Assembly (NCBI RefSeq): GCF_933775445.1
Contig: NC_065874.1
Location: forward strand, 28,900,501-28,964,500
Source of the DNA: Argentina anserina
Taxonomy: Eukaryota > Streptophyta > Magnoliopsida > Rosales > Rosaceae
Direction: 5' to 3'
DNA: 64,000 nucleotides
Of this stretch, positions 1 to 13,782 are shown piece by piece (position 1 is the first letter of the stretch; every line of letters begins with the position of its first letter). The position numbers and the translations under genes are program-made. The notes beneath the pieces are model-generated. The model was not told where the DNA came from. It worked only from the letters and a program-made list of their open reading frames with translations, and made no database searches.

Positions 1-1327
1 CGAGGGAACACATGGACTTTGTGAAGAAATTTGGTTATACTGAGATATTTATTTAGTTTCGGACAGTAATTAAAAATTGCCAAGTTTATCGGAACAGTAA
101 ATTAATCCAGATTGCACTCACCAACAGTGAAGGCTCACAGGCTTACTCCTAATGTTCAATCTCTGTCTACCTGTCCTAATTTATATACTTCTATTGTCCG
201 GCATTGCCCTCTTCTATTAAGATGAATTTTCATGGCTTATGTAGGTTTAATTATGAGGAATGCATAGTCCTAGTTTAGACTCTTCGAAGAATTTGGTAAG
301 ATCTAATGTTCAATCACTTCAATGTGCTTAAGGTTTTGCTTATAGCTAGGTTGGTCTTTGGGATGCTTATCTTATTGATTGCATAAACAAAAACACTGGT
401 GTTTCTGGGAGGATTCGATCATTAGTGCATGATATCAATGTATTTACTTCCAAATATATTTCTGTAATCCAATTATGTTGTCGATTACTCCTACTTAATC
501 TCCTAGGTCCTGATCAACTACATCATACATTACAGATTCATACCCTTATTTTTTTAATTTATTTTTATATAATACAGATACATGTCCTCTGTATTCATTG
601 ATCCTCTATAGTTTCATTCCCTCTTGAGTAGGGTGTTGAATGAATTGGAACTAATAGGTACAATCCCTGGAGCCGGGATTGCATTGGTCAATGCATGTTT
701 GTCCTTGTCTATTTGTCCAAGATAAACAAGAAGGAAGAAAAAAAATTCGAACACATTACATGTGCAATAATTGTTACTCTGTATGTTAAGCATAATGATA
801 TGAGAAAGGGAAGCTAGGGTATGATTAAACCAAAGGTAAGAAGAAACTTTTATCTGTTAGTTGAGACAATGTGATTTTTGATACTCCAATCAACTGTAGT
901 GGGGAACTGAACTGACCCAGATGAAGAAAACTTATAATTATAAACGAGGTAAAAAGAGCTGTGCTTTACCTGCTTAGTTTTGTTGCCTTGTGCATAAACT
1001 ATTGCTTCCACAAGAATAACAGAACAAGTTGCATATGAATGGACTTAATCATCAAGAAAAAAGAGAAACTTGCATATGAATCTTACAGTTTGCTAATAGG
1101 GTTGGCAAGTGATGCCAAATAAGGACTGGGGATTAGATTTTTGGGTAGGAAAATCTGTACAAGGTGCTCCTTTCGGGAAGAATACATATGGTGATGGTAG
1201 GGTATTGGCAAAGACTTGTGAGGAAATTCCTCTCAACCCCATTCTTGATGATTTCAATATAGTCGAATATCATACCGAATCACATTTAGTAAGTAAATTG
1301 GAGATGCTTAAGATCACAAATGCGGAT
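1..1327. other. intergenic, no gene recognised
   Basis: AT-rich sequence with no coding region I can support. An open frame of 78 codons at 1109-1345 (+) has no recognisable motif and no convincing splice context, so it is not called as a gene. Confidence 0.6.
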
Positions 1328-1873
1328 GACAATATTACCCATTGAGTAGGATATTCACATGTATTCAACCCTAATGGGGTTGTGTAATGGGTAAAAACGG
1401 AGAACGGGTATGAAGACCCATATATTAGAAATATTTAATCGGGTAACGGGCGAGAATGATATTTTGATCCATATCCTCATCCCCACCCAATAGGAATAAA
1501 ATATATATTAAATATGTTTTAATATTAATTAATATTTATGTAAATAAAACCTTTTTATAATTATTATTTTATTTTGAACTAGACTTGCATTGGTTTAAGT
1601 TGGATTAATGTAAAAAAAACTAATTTCATCATGATATTTAGTTTTCATTTTAGATTTTTTATGTTTTTTCTATACTTCATATGAATTTTTATATAATATA
1701 ACAAAATATCATTAACGTGTATTGAAGTGGGTATGTGAAACGGATCCCTAGTGGGTATGTGGACGAGGAATATCCATTACTTTCTAACCGAAATTGGGGC
1801 GGGTATAAAGACGTAATTGAAATTAGGTATGTGTATGGTATTTCGATCTCCTGATCATACCCTGCCCATTGTC
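1328..1873. mobile_element. possible non-autonomous DNA transposon relic
   Basis: The left end starts GACAATATTACCC and the right end finishes CCTGCCCATTGTC, an imperfect inverted pair. Between them are short GGGTA/ACCC-rich arms around a very AT-rich core, an arrangement common in non-autonomous hAT-like elements. No target-site duplication could be matched, so limits and class are tentative. Confidence 0.3.
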
Positions 1874-4195
1874 TTTCCTAATCACAACTTAGTGGAATCG
1901 GCATAGTACCAAAGTGGTTAGCACTCGACTACGTAATGCAAAATGTTTGTTAAAATGCTTTAAAAACGAAACTAAAAACATAAAAGAAGTCGAAATTTAG
2001 AAGATGATGAGTGCAATTGAGAACAAAATATACAATATTTGTCTAAAAAATAATGAATCAAAAATGAAGTGACACCATATGCGAACTCCTTCATCACACT
2101 GTAAAGAATTACTTAGCAATCAACAGTTTTTTCTCTTCTGATGATAAGAAAAGAGAACAACAAAGAGCTATAGACAAGCTCCTCTCAGACAACTAATTAA
2201 TTCCACATAAACTAAGGTACGTAGTGAACACTAGAAGCTTGATGAGGTAGCCTCTGAGTCCAGACTCCTGAATTGATGTCCCTATATGTGAGCAAAAGCA
2301 TCTGCAAAAATGTTGGCATCTCTTCATATGTTAGTGATATAGAATGTTATCATGCTCAACATTCGTACTTAGTCACATTTTTTAATGGTCATTTACGAGT
2401 GTGTATAGGATGATAAGGGGACACAATGGCTTCTGCATACAATAAATAATCCCAGTGGAATTATGGAATTCTGCCCAAACAATATAACTATCAAATTCCT
2501 CAAAAAGAGACTCAATTTAAAAATTGGTTGATAACAGGAAAAATAAGAATTGGGTTAGAGTAGGCTTTCTCTGGGTCTTTGGGTATCTGCCCAATTCTCA
2601 CTAGGTAATTTGCAATTTCTTTGGTGTTCATATAATAAATAGTATTACACTTCAAGAATCAAGACTCAAAACTCAAGAAAAAAGTCAGCATCAATATCTC
2701 TGTTTGACTAAATTCAGTTCCTCTCCCACAATTTCATGCATTGAATTCAAGCTTCATATGTTCCTTGTCAAATTTCATAAATCCAGAACACTAACAAAGT
2801 TTCTGTCACATTTTACTATTTTCCTCTGAGTATCTAGATTATGTGTGATAATTATCCAGAAGTTCATATGATTATTCCCACTGATGCTGTCAATTGCCTT
2901 ATTGCCCTTTCCAGCCTACCATATGCCCAATTGAAATATTGAATAACAATTTGGAATATGTGAACCTGGACTTGGTTTGAATGAGTCCAAAAACAGTGAC
3001 ATACATGCAACTTTAATTATTCATTAGTCCAAAAATAGTGACATATATCAAGGATTTGAAGTTTTTTTTTTGACAAATCAAGGGTTTGAAGTTTCAATCA
3101 TGTAGGCTTTGATCTAATCCTCTCGTTTATCTCTTTTAAGCAGATAAAAAGATGTTTTTTCTTCCTCTTTTTTTTTTTTTAGATTGTTTACCCTTTATAT
3201 GATTCCAAGCCACTTTTTGTTCTTATTTTGTAGACATTATGAATGCTATGTTCTTCTTTGATAGCATAATAAAGTTCAGAATCCTTCCCACTACAACTAT
3301 TCTTTCACTAGATTTTTCCAAATAAAAAACACAATACTATAATTTATCCTTTACTAGTATTATATCTTACTAAGCGCAGCTCAACTAAATATTAGATTTT
3401 CTTGACAATATTTCAACTTTCACCTGCTTATGAAGGGAATCTCGAGATGTTACTCATCTAAAATATAATTTTTGAGATGCAAAACCCACTTCTGGAAGTG
3501 TCTCACTTTGTTTTTGCAAGCGAAACTGCCTAAAACATTATGGTTGATTCATAAAAAGAAAGTGGTCGATGAATGTCGACCTCAAATACGGTATGACATA
3601 TATGAATTTAAAATCTTGTACATAAAGTCATGTACATCTTTTATTACAACCTAAATTATTTGATAACTCCGTACGAATTGAGCCATATTCTAGTGATCCA
3701 AACCAATATAATCTTTTGACTAAGCTACCCACACAAAACATCAGTTGACTAAATGTTAATCCTTGGTGAACAACGTTCAACTACATCAACCATTATCATA
3801 CACAACTTTAACCATAAATGCTAAATTGGTGTACCAAAACATAGCCAATGCCTTCCAAATCAGTGCACTGTTGACATCACCGTGATCCCTATCGAATAAT
3901 AATTATTCAACTAGTTTTGCTAATGACATGGGTTGAGATTCTAGACCAAGTTGTGCCAACCCTTTTAAGTTTTAATCAAATTAATCCATAGTCGACTTGG
4001 CCTTCCATGGTAGGCTTGGATTGGACCAAGAAGGGGCTCGGTCAGAAAGTGAGTGAGTGGACCATTCTAACGATTCTTGGCGGGTAATATGCTCCTTTTT
4101 CTCTGCAACTATCGATGACCAAAACTACCTTCTTCTCTACATCTTTGCATCTCTTTTCGTATACGATACTAAACTACACTATCTCCGCTCTTTAG
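1874..4195. other. intergenic, weak repeats only
   Basis: No gene is supported. At 1901-1941 there is a short tRNA-like stretch (a box-A-like TAGTACCAAAGTGGTTAGC without a clear box B), probably an old SINE or tRNA fragment. Poly-T runs occur near 3061-3070 and 3167-3180. The final part leads into the TRM gene promoter. Confidence 0.5.
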
Positions 4196-4196
4196 C

Positions 4197-4208
4197 TATA
4201 TATAAAAA
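4197..4208 (+). promoter_or_regulatory. TATA box, probable TRM gene promoter
   Basis: TATATATAAAAA lies about 670 bp before the start codon of the TRM gene. The transcript would then begin near 4230-4240. A 5' UTR intron ending at CTGCAG/GG near 4806 would explain the distance. Placement rests on motif and spacing only. Confidence 0.4.
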
Positions 4209-4878
4209 CATACCCTTTACAAATTCAACCATTTTCGTACCTGTCATACTACAACAGACTCATCCCAAAGCTTTTGTCAAGGTTTAGAGCTCTGCTTCTT
4301 CTGTCTTCTGTTACTATTCGCCTATTCGGTTGCTCAGTTTCCGTATTGAATACCAATTAACGTTGTTTGTTTCAACATTAATGATAAGTGAACGGGTTTC
4401 TTAGCTCATCATGTATGCTTGTCGACTTGATTCTTAAGCATAACGCAGTTTCTTTCGTTTATAATTCTCATTTCTGTTCATGGTCTGCTTCTGGGTTTAA
4501 GTTCTTCGGACCTTGAAGTTTGTGGGGTCTGAACTACTTTGGTAAAGTTGCAAGCATTTTGGAATTTTGATATGTAAAATGGAATTGGGTGTTTGCTCCC
4601 GCCATTCGATTTTGAACTTGATGGTCTGAGGATATCATAATCACTGTCTAGAAAGCCTGATTTGCAACTTGCCTACTAACTGTTTGATATAATTTCTTGT
4701 AAGGCTTTTAAGGGCCGGAATGTTCATGTGAATTACTTGCCTATGCTCTTGGCGTTTATGCATGTAGCTTATATTGTTGTTTTCTAATTCTGTTTGGGGT
4801 CTGCAGGGTGGTGGAGATCAAGTAATCAGTTGGGTCTCTAACAGTTCAGAATTACAAACTTTCCCTTGTTTTGTAAAA

Positions 4879-7797
4879 ATGAGAAAGCAATTGCAACGCC
4901 AGGACACGGGGTTTCCGAGCAGTCATCAAGGCTGCATGTGGAACCTGATGCATATCCTCGATTACCATCATTGGCATAGTGTCAAGAAGATACTTCCACG
5001 TCGAAAGCACGCTGGAGGAACAAGAAGCAGATGTAAGCTATTCCACATCTACCCAGCACTTATGTAATTCATTTGTCATTGCAAATCTAGCTGCTATTAA
5101 GTATTTTACTTATATGGAGAATAGCTGTTTCAACTGTTACTACGCATGCATACCTTATTGCTTCTAAATAACTCCTAAGATGTTCCATCACTTCCATGTA
5201 GTCATGTTTAGACCAGAGAGAACGAGCTAGCGAAACCAGAAGATAGGCTCTAGACAGAAAGATGGCATACTCAGATAGCTGCTGTCTGGAACTAATTTAC
5301 TTGTTTAGCATTTGATAATGCGTTCTAAAAGGAATAAAAGAATAAGGGGTTGTCACTGGCATGGGAGTGAATAATTCATTTTAATCAAATTTTCCTTTTG
5401 ATTTGACATAAGCTTAGAGGATTCATTTATTCTTGTAGACAGTGGGAGTCGAAAAGCAACTTTGAAGAACCACGACAATGGTGAAAGGAAAGAGTTATCT
5501 GCTGAAGCAGAACCCTTGCTGGTATGTAAGTTCGTGTTAGTCTTCAGTTTTCACATAATTTAGAATTTAGAAATTTAAATTGTGATGTTCCATGATGTTA
5601 TGGTTCTTATGCATTGAAAAGTGAACTTACAGTAACTAAATGGAACTTGTGTTCGGCCTATAGCAGGATGAAGAAGCTAGCTCTACAAAGAAAAAGACTA
5701 AGAAATCTCAAATAAAGGCATCAAAAGCTAAGCAGGTATCGAAAGACAAAAGAAAGCAAAAAATGGATTTTAAGCTCCTCTGTGCAATTGTTTGTGGAAA
5801 ACTAATGAAATGCACTATGTAAACTTGTAAAGCCTTCAGATGATTTTTCGATGACACCTTATGAGTTAGATGTATCTAATGAAAAGTGTATTCTGGAACA
5901 GGCATTATCTCCAGAAGAAGTCATGGAGTCGTCACCAAGCAAGAAACGAATAACAAGTAATCAGCTGAAAAACGACATTTCCCAGAATCAATTTTATCAT
6001 GTTGATCTTTTGGAGCTATTCAAGGCAAACAAGGAAGTTTTCTTAAAATTCCTTCAAAATCCAGATGTTAACAGAATCCAGTTTCCAGGCCTGCACAAGT
6101 CTGATACCAAAGTAAGATTTACAAAATCAAGTTCATTTCCTGCAGCTGATTCGTCTCGAGCTACCAGTTTTAGGCCAAGCACACTTAAACACAAGCAGAA
6201 TGAAATATGGTCATTTCCAAAGGGTGAGAAGCTTCTTGCCAGTACTCGGACACAAAAATTAGTGACATCTGATTCTCAAGAAGACTCTGAGAGATGTGGT
6301 CATCAAGGGTGGAATCAATTGGTCATGAGACGTTTTAAACATATAAAGCAGAGATTAATGCACGCACTGCAGGAGAGCAAGAAGGAAAATACTCCCACTT
6401 TGATTGAAACACTGGTCTTCGAAGGCCCTTTTGGATGTGATGGTAAAGAAATGTCTGAAACTCCAGATTTAATCAATGGTGAGCAAAGAAGCAAGATTGA
6501 TGGTTTGAATGATACTGCTGGAAAGCGAAGACTTAACCGTGTCAGTAGAACCTCCTCTCTTGATGAGTCACTCAATAGATATAGTCAGTTGTTTGAGAGT
6601 AGTTGCAGAAGTGAGGCCAAGTTGGATCACTCCAGGAGTTTAAAGTTGAAAAGTGAAGAAATAGTTACTTCAACTGGAAATGCCCAGAAATCCACCAGAA
6701 GAAATCTGTCACTGCCTGACCTTGACTCTTTGTGTTCGTTTCTAAATGGGCCAGCTAGAGATGCTTTTCGTTTAGGGATTCCGGTTAAAAATGTAGTGGA
6801 CCACAAGACAAGCAAGGAAAATATTGGTCCCAAGTCGGTGAACCTTAATGTAGATACAGGTAACAAGTCTGAAAAACTAGAATCTATTTTAGAGACAGAG
6901 TTCCAGAATACCATAAAAGAAAACTGTGACGCAAAGGACCTTCATGAGTGTGAAGTTGAGCTAGAAGAAAGAAGCAGACCATGCGAGCAACGACAAAATA
7001 GTTTGATGATGAGTTCTGAAGGAGAGGAAGCAGAACCAAGTGAAACTTGTACTCTTGAACCTTGTTCTTCAGAGTTGCCAATGTTAGGAGGTATAAATAT
7101 GTTCACACATTCCTTTTGTGATTGCACATTTATCTGTACATGTCTCAACTCTCAAGTATTTTCTTTTGGTTTTCGACCGTTCTTTTTTGTATAACTGAAA
7201 TTTTCTCTTGATTGTTTACCAGAACTCTGCAGTAGTACAAAGTGTGAGAAAGTTGAAACCGAACAGACGAATATGGACTTTCAGTCACCACAATTAGTAG
7301 ACAAATTGGATGATCCTGAACTAAATTATATTAGAGATGTTCTTGAGCTGTCAGGTTTTATGGGAGATGAATACCTTGAAACATGGTACTCAATGGACCG
7401 GCCATTGGATCCTATAGTATTCAAGGAAATGGAGGTTCGATTTCAAGATGAACTCGATTTTACTGGAAACTGGGATCACCAGCTTCTTTTTGATTTGGTG
7501 AATGAGACACTCGTTGATATCCATGAGAGATCATACACCTACTTCCCAAGGCCACTGTCCTTCAGTGGCTCCAAACACCGTCCAATGCCGACAGGGCAGA
7601 AACTTCTTGAAGATGTGTGGACAAGAATTAGCTCATACCTGAGGTTCAGGCCGGAGCTGGTGCAGTCATTGGATGATATGGTTGCTCGAGATATGGCAAA
7701 AGGAGATACTTGGATGAACCTTCAATGGGAAACCGAGTGTGAGGCACTTGAGCTTGAAGATATTATCTTTGAAGAACTATTAGATGAAGTTATCTGA
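4879..7797 (+). CDS. TRM32: TRM family protein (TON1-recruiting motif, DUF4378)
   Basis: Plant-specific TRM/LONGIFOLIA-type protein; the family recruits TON1 and PP2A components to the cortical cytoskeleton and affects microtubule arrays and cell shape. Proposed exons: 4879-5032, 5439-5521, 5667-5735, 5833-7090 and 7223-7797, with GT-AG introns and continuous frame, about 712 residues. The N-terminus has a conserved block (GCMWNLMHILDYHHWHSVKK, about residues 15-34) followed by a basic stretch. The middle is long, polar and Ser-rich. The last exon carries DUF4378, with ELNYIRDVLELSGF early in it and a C-terminal IIFEELLDEVI that fits the TON1-recruiting M2 motif. For exon 4 the acceptor at 5832 keeps frame; the more obvious CAG at 5837-5839 does not, so this junction is the least certain. 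The TRM32 sub-assignment is recalled from Arabidopsis gene order and was not checked by search. The next gene downstream is the Obg GTPase. Confidence 0.85.
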
Positions 7798-9509
7798 AGT
7801 TGACATCAGATGTACTAATACTAGGGTTCAGTTATCTGTAGTCTTTGTACAAAAAAGTTATGTAGTTAGTTGTTAGTTTATCAGTACATGTACCTTAAAA
7901 GTCTTGCAGCTTCCTATCTTTTGTTTTTGTTGGATGGAGAAAGTGTTGCAATTTGAATCTGACTATCATCACGTACTGCCTTCAAATTAAGTAGATGCTG
8001 ATGAAGATCTCCAAGTAAGTTGTACTGAGCATACAGAGTTATGTTGTTGTTGTGTTGATGGCTAGTGGATATAACATTGTTTGGATCGTCGTTTGGGATC
8101 CCGGGCAATTTCCATGATGAAATGAGATGGTGTAAGCTCAAGTGTTTGAGAGATAATATTCTCTGAAAATTAATGCTTTTATTTGCACAATGCTTGCGCT
8201 TGTTAGACCTACAAAATTTCATTAAAAGTTCTTTTGTACAAACACAAAACAAATATCACTAGACTAAGTGGTGCTAGAAGCACTTGTGATATTTTGGGAG
8301 CACATATTAAAGTTCTACCTTAATAATGTACATATAAGTACATTGATTCTTTGTAGATTCAGCTTTTGATAAGTATAGATTAATTTTAACAATTCACTCA
8401 CGGTCGACTAAAATTCCATTATTTTAGTCCTAATCCGTTTGCCTTCACCGTTTTATTTTCGCCCATACCAAAATAATCGATCAGTCAAGCCTATGACTTA
8501 AGAATCACCACAAGTGATTGAGTCGGTGTTTAGCCCTTATACGCAGGTTTGAATCACTCCCACACTAATTAGATTTCAATTCTCAATCTCAATAAAAGAA
8601 ATTTTCTTCCTAATATGACCCGGCCCAATAGACCGACTACCTTTCTTATTCATACCGTGTACCCTTGTACAACCCACCATTTCACACCTCCTCCCGCAGC
8701 CTCTACACCCCAATTCTCGGACTCTCCATTTGACCCGAACCCGACTGCATAACCCACCATTCCTACTCGAAATCCGCCGCCGCCGACATCTCCTTCTCCT
8801 CTTTCACCACCTCCACCACCATTCGCTGAAGTCTCAACTCTGCCACTGTAAATTCCCAAGCTTTCTGAGCTCCTTTACTTGATTCGGGTCGGGTTTCGTA
8901 TCTTGGTATATGGAGCAGCAGCAGCATTGCTAACTACAAGAGGTTTGGTCTAGTCTCATCCCTATTGGAATTTTGATTAATGTAACTACAATATCAACAA
9001 TGCTGATGATGATGAAGCCTTTAATGTAACTAGAATTTCTTCTGGGCTTAGTTCTGTTAGTAATAGGGTTTAAGGGTTTTAGCTTAAAACTAGTTCATAA
9101 CACGCCTGTTGAAATAGGCACGCACTTCTGCTTGTTTATACGACCATGCCATCTCAGTTTTCTCTATAAAGTTTCTTGCTTTATTCAGATTTTAGTAGTA
9201 AGATGTTTGATTCACACTGATATTATAGTAGTACAAGGTAATCTACAAAAAGGGCATCCTTTCCTTTAGTTAATTTGTTTTACTCGAAAACACGATGCTT
9301 TGAAGGTTGATTGATGATTTGTGGTTGGATTTGATGGCAGTAATGCGTCTTAGTATTTTGATCAGACTGTGTTGATGCGGTGAGGTTTAAGATATAATTC
9401 TTGGACTGTCACTTGTTTGTTTTTGATAGGCAATCCAAATCCAGTGAATGCAAAGAAAGTACTAGGGAGTAGCTTGAGAAGAGTTTGAGTGATAACACAA
9501 CAAAGACAG
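7798..9509 (+). other. TRM 3' flank and Obg upstream region
   Basis: No separate gene. It holds the TRM 3' UTR (to about 7900) and then the Obg promoter and 5' leader. A GGCCCAA at 8622-8630 is a reverse-strand TGGGCC (site II type), a motif frequent upstream of plant organellar housekeeping genes. The leader is probably spliced: an acceptor TTTTGATAG/GC near 9429-9431 lies 80 bp before the Obg start codon. A stop codon in frame just before the ATG at 9510 supports that start. Confidence 0.5.
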
Positions 9510-11489
9510 ATGTGGGTGCAGCGTGCGAAACCCCTTTGGCACATTAAGGCCTTGAGGCAGTCTGCTAAGTCTCCATGCATTTTTTCGATATCATCTTCCT
9601 ACTCAGATACACCTCACAAGAAGTCGAAGCTTGCCCCTCTACAGGTTGCTTCATTTACCCACTCAATTCTTACTGTCACCATTTTTCTTGATTTGAATCT
9701 CCTTTGATCTAAAGTGCTGTAATTTTGGGACTTTATATTTTCGTAGGAAAGGAAAATGATAGACAGGTTTAGGCTATATGCTAAAGGGGGCAGTGGTGGC
9801 AGTGGATGCTCCAGCTCTCGCCGTAGTCGCCATGATCGTGATGGAGTACCTGATGGTGAGTTCTCTACATTCATTTTTCAAATGTGCAGCATCTTATATT
9901 CATTTTAATTCAAGCTGTTTCAAGAGTTTCATGTTTGTATTTGGAAATTTTGAGACATCCTGTTCTGTATCACTTCTGTATTTAACCTCAGTGCATGTAG
10001 GTGGAAATGGTGGGAAAGGTGGTGATGTGATTTTGGAATGCTCTCCAACAGTTTGGGACTTCAGCGGTTTGCAACCTCACCTTGTACGGAACTCTATTGC
10101 CATGTTTATTGCAACCTCACCTTGTAGGAAAATGCATATCTTTATTGCTCTCTATTGACAAAATTAAGTTTCAGTTTGGTTGTTCTGCAGATAGCACAGA
10201 GAGGGGGACACGGATCCTCGAAGAATAAAATTGGCACTCGGGGAGCGGATAAGGTTATCTCTTTTCAGCAGTCTACATTATTATAAATTGTGTCATATCC
10301 CACATATTGACATTAGAACGTAGAAACTTATTGTGAAAGTTCTTTTCTATTTGGGTAGGTTGCTCAAGTTCCTGTTGGTACGGTGATTCATCTTGTGAAG
10401 GGTGAAATTCCTTTTGTTGCTGAAAGTCATGTTCCTAAAGATTTGGATCCTTGGGAGCTGCCGGGTACCCCTATTGATGATGTAACTGGCTCTTATCAGC
10501 AATCTGCCCCTAGTGGCCCAAATATGTTAGTGGATACTGCTAACTCGTCATCTGGACCTAAAAGAATTGGAGGGGAAGCAGCTCTCACAAAGGAAATCAC
10601 TCAAGTTGAATCCACTGAGATTCCTACTGAATCTCCCCCTTCTTTGTCTGAGATGTGCTCAGAAGATGAGACCAAGGAAAAAGAACAAATTCAATACAAT
10701 GTTGCTGAGTTAACAGTAAGTGGTCAACAATTTGTTATTGCTCGTGGAGCGAAAGGTGGTCTAGGTAGTGTGTCTCTGAGAGTCCCAAAGAAGTTTTTTT
10801 CGGAGTTGCCATCTGGAGGATATGCATGTTCTCGTGCTCAAGCAAAATATGATCAGCAGTTGGCCCTCAGTGCTGGTTCGCCTGGTTCAGAAGCTGTTCT
10901 TATATTAGAACTAAAGAGCATTGCTGATGTGAGCCTAGTGGGAATGCCAAATGCTGGTAAAAGTACTCTGTTAGGGGCTATATCTAGGGCTAAGCCTGCA
11001 GTGGGCCATTACGCCTTCACCACTCTAAGACCCAATTTGGGGAATCTAAACTTTGATGACTTTTCACTCACAGTTGCTGATGTTCCGGGACTCATAAAGG
11101 GTGCGCATGAGAATCGTGGACTTGGACATGCATTCCTACGCCACATAGAACGCACAAAGGTTATAGCTTATGTGGTTGACTTGGCTGCTGGATTGGATGG
11201 TGGAAAAGGAATCCCACCTTGGGAACAGCTTAGGGATTTGGTCTTAGAGCTTGAGTACCATCAAGTGGGTTTATCTGATCGCCCATCACTCATAGTGGCA
11301 AACAAAATAGACGAGGAAGGGACTGAAGGTGTGCATGAAGAACTCAAAAGAAGGGTACACGATGTTCCTATATTCCCTGTATGTGCTATTCTGGGAGAGG
11401 GAATTCAAGAGCTAAAGATTGGTCTTAGAAAACTTGTGAATGGTGAAATGACAGACAGACTCCAGGTCAATAAAATTATGGTTGATTAA
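9510..11489 (+). CDS. OBGM: organellar Obg/CgtA-type GTPase, intact copy
   Basis: Obg-family GTPase, expected to act in organellar ribosome assembly. Exons 9510-9644, 9747-9855, 10001-10083, 10191-10253 and 10359-11489, all GT-AG and in frame, give 506 residues. The first 35 residues (MWVQRAKPLWHIKALRQ...) are rich in Arg, Lys and Ser and lack acidic residues, as expected of a mitochondrial presequence. A glycine-rich Obg fold follows (YAKGGSGGSGC, GGNGGKGGDVILE, HGSSKNKIGTRG) and is interrupted by a long acidic insert, about residues 150-250, as in plant OBGM proteins. The G domain has G1 GMPNAGKST (325-333), FTT switch I, G3 DVPGL (371-375), G4 NKID (445-448) and a CAILGEG G5 region. The neighbour upstream is the TRM gene. 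A second, broken copy follows at 14775-17116. Mitochondrial rather than chloroplast targeting is inferred. Confidence 0.92.
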
Positions 11490-13318
11490 AGGTCAGTGAC
11501 CCCTATTCATTGAAAATTATTGTTTTGCCTGAATAGGACAATAATCATTAGGTGAGTTGTTTTATTTATTTATTCTTAGTTCAAGTTGCAAGTATTTCCA
11601 TGCTCATATGATTTATATAATCAACTTTTTAATTATCTACATAGTACGAGTTTGTCTTTAGATGTTAGTTGATAAGAGTGTATTGTTTGACTGACTCTAA
11701 ATTACTGCAATGAGTTTGAAAGAAACCAAAAATTGTTTAATCATAGGATTCATAGCCCCTCTGCCAAAAGTACATTTTAATCAGTTATGCTATGTCTACA
11801 GTATGCTTTACTGAATTATATATTGTGAAACTACCCTGACTGAATCCAGTATAATGGGACCATCTCTGCTAGAGACGTGTTTCAGAATACATGTGGTACG
11901 AATAATTTTACTTTTTTTTGTCATGCACTAGGGGGAACTGTTGGAAGTGTTATCATCCCTGATCAAGCCATCACATTCTGCAGAACTGGAATACCACCGA
12001 TGATAAATGTCAACTTTGTTAAGGCAACTGTTGGAATTCTAATTATCTCTAGTGAACAATGCATTAAGTGCACTTTCGGTACCTAGTATTATTATGAGTC
12101 ACTCTATTATTAGTACTTAGCCTACTGTCATTTGAGTAGGCTTACTCGAGACTAGTCTGCACTATGTTTGGTGAAAGGAGAGAGGTAGGCGTTGGTGTTA
12201 ACTTGGGAACTCAAAAAGGAGTACCCACAATAAGACTTGCTAAGGAGGTTGAGAGCAAAAACAAGGTCCTGGTTACTAGTTAGTACCGTTTAATCTTGTA
12301 CTTCCTCACACCAAACATAGCTCACACCAGTTAGTACTTATTTATTGCAATACCGTCTAGCCCCTTGTACTAAACATGCACTAAATGACTAGCTGTCTAG
12401 CACAAGCCCATTAATTGATTGTTAGTTGAACAGACAAGTGACTACGGCTGTACCTGAGCTTTTGTTGTCAACACTGTTAGTTGTTTCTGTGCAAATGGTT
12501 TATAGATTTTTTTTTTTTCACATTATGTGTCTTAGAACCATCTTAATCAGATAACAATGAAGCTCATAGTGTCTTTATGTGCATCGGCAGCATCGCCTAT
12601 CAAGAAAAGGGTTATGTTCAATTATCAGCTTCTGCTGCTTTATTACTTTCTGTATTTAATTTATTTTTCATGTATCAACCAGTAAGGTGAGAAGGAATTC
12701 AAACCTGTTTGTAATTACAACATCATTCTGATTGAACAAATTTTATTTGCAAACATGATTGTTCATGCTATTTATCATTGGTACATTTTGCGTCTTCTAG
12801 TTTTGTTTTCTTTCTGATATTGTGCTAAAATACATTTTGTTCAGTTTTTCGGACCTTTGGTTATGTTTTCTGTGCTGGTATTCTGCTGTGTGTGTAGAGT
12901 AGAGTAGATAGAGTAGAGTAGAGTTAATGCTTCTTTGTTTCCATCTCTTTTGTTTTGAGAGATATAATGGAATAACATGACAACAAGATTCCGTAAATAT
13001 AATAGTCTAGCAACTAGCTATTACGCCTGAGATTCTTGTCCAGTACTATCATATGTGTATGAAAAAGTTTGGGTGATTCAATAAGCAGATGTGAAAAGAT
13101 ACTGGATGCATAATGTTGAAATATGAATCCCAAATGGGAAATCTGAGACCTTACCCGTTGGTTTATAAAGGTTTGAATCACTCCTTTCATTGCCAATTGG
13201 TTCAAAGTGTGAACCCCAGCTACATCACAACATTTAAGTGAGTCTGCATGCATGATCAAGGGATTTCCTCTCAGGTTCAGTGTTTGAGACATGAGAAAAT
13301 TTTGTAGTTGATATCAGA
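11490..13318 (+). other. Obg copy A 3' flank and duplication junction
   Basis: No gene. It contains the 3' UTR and downstream DNA of the intact Obg gene, which align to the flank of copy B until about 13205. A short GAGTA/TAGAGTA simple repeat lies at 12896-12922. The last ~110 bp (13206-13318) lie at the junction between the two duplication copies and have no counterpart after copy B. Confidence 0.55.
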
Positions 13319-13400
13319 TGGGAAACCGAGTGTGTGGCACTTTGAGCTTGAAAATTTTATCTTTGAAGAAAATCTGTAGTTTATATCAGATGTACTGATA
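13319..13400 (+). pseudogene. TRM gene 3'-end fragment (duplicated tail)
   Basis: This is the duplicated end of the TRM gene last exon, matching about 7726-7800, including the GGGAAACCGAGTGTG and ATCTTTGAAGAA blocks. Small indels put stops into the reading frame, and no upstream exons were copied, so it cannot be a working gene. It marks where the duplicated segment begins. Confidence 0.75.
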
Positions 13401-13782
13401 GGGTGTAGTTATCTGTAGTCTTTTACAGAAAAATTTTGTTGATACTTTTTAGTTTGCTAGTATATGTACCGTTCAAAGTCTTGGGACTTCCTGTCTTTTG
13501 TTTTTGTTGGGTGGAGAAAGTGTTGCTATCTGACTGCCTACAAATTAAGTAGATGCTGATGAAGATCTCCAAGTTGCAAAGTTTTATTATTGATATTGTA
13601 GGCTAGTGGATGTAACATTGTTTGGATCCTGGCTCAAGCAATTTCCCTGATGAAATGAGATGGGGTAAAAGCTCAAGTGTTGTTGAAGATTGCTACTCAA
13701 TTATCATATAAGTACATTCATTATAGAATCTTGGGCTCTACAATCTTTTGAAAAAGTTAGATTAATTCTAGCTATTCGACGA

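Larger units (their letters stand above)
7726..13205. repeat. tandem segmental duplication, copy A
   Basis: This unit begins inside the last TRM exon (TGGGAAACCGAG at 7726), contains the TRM 3' end, the spacer and the whole intact Obg gene, and ends in the Obg 3' flank. It matches 13319-19100 through exons, introns and flanks. Both copies run in the same orientation, so this is a direct tandem duplication with roughly 5.5 kb period before later insertions. Confidence 0.85.
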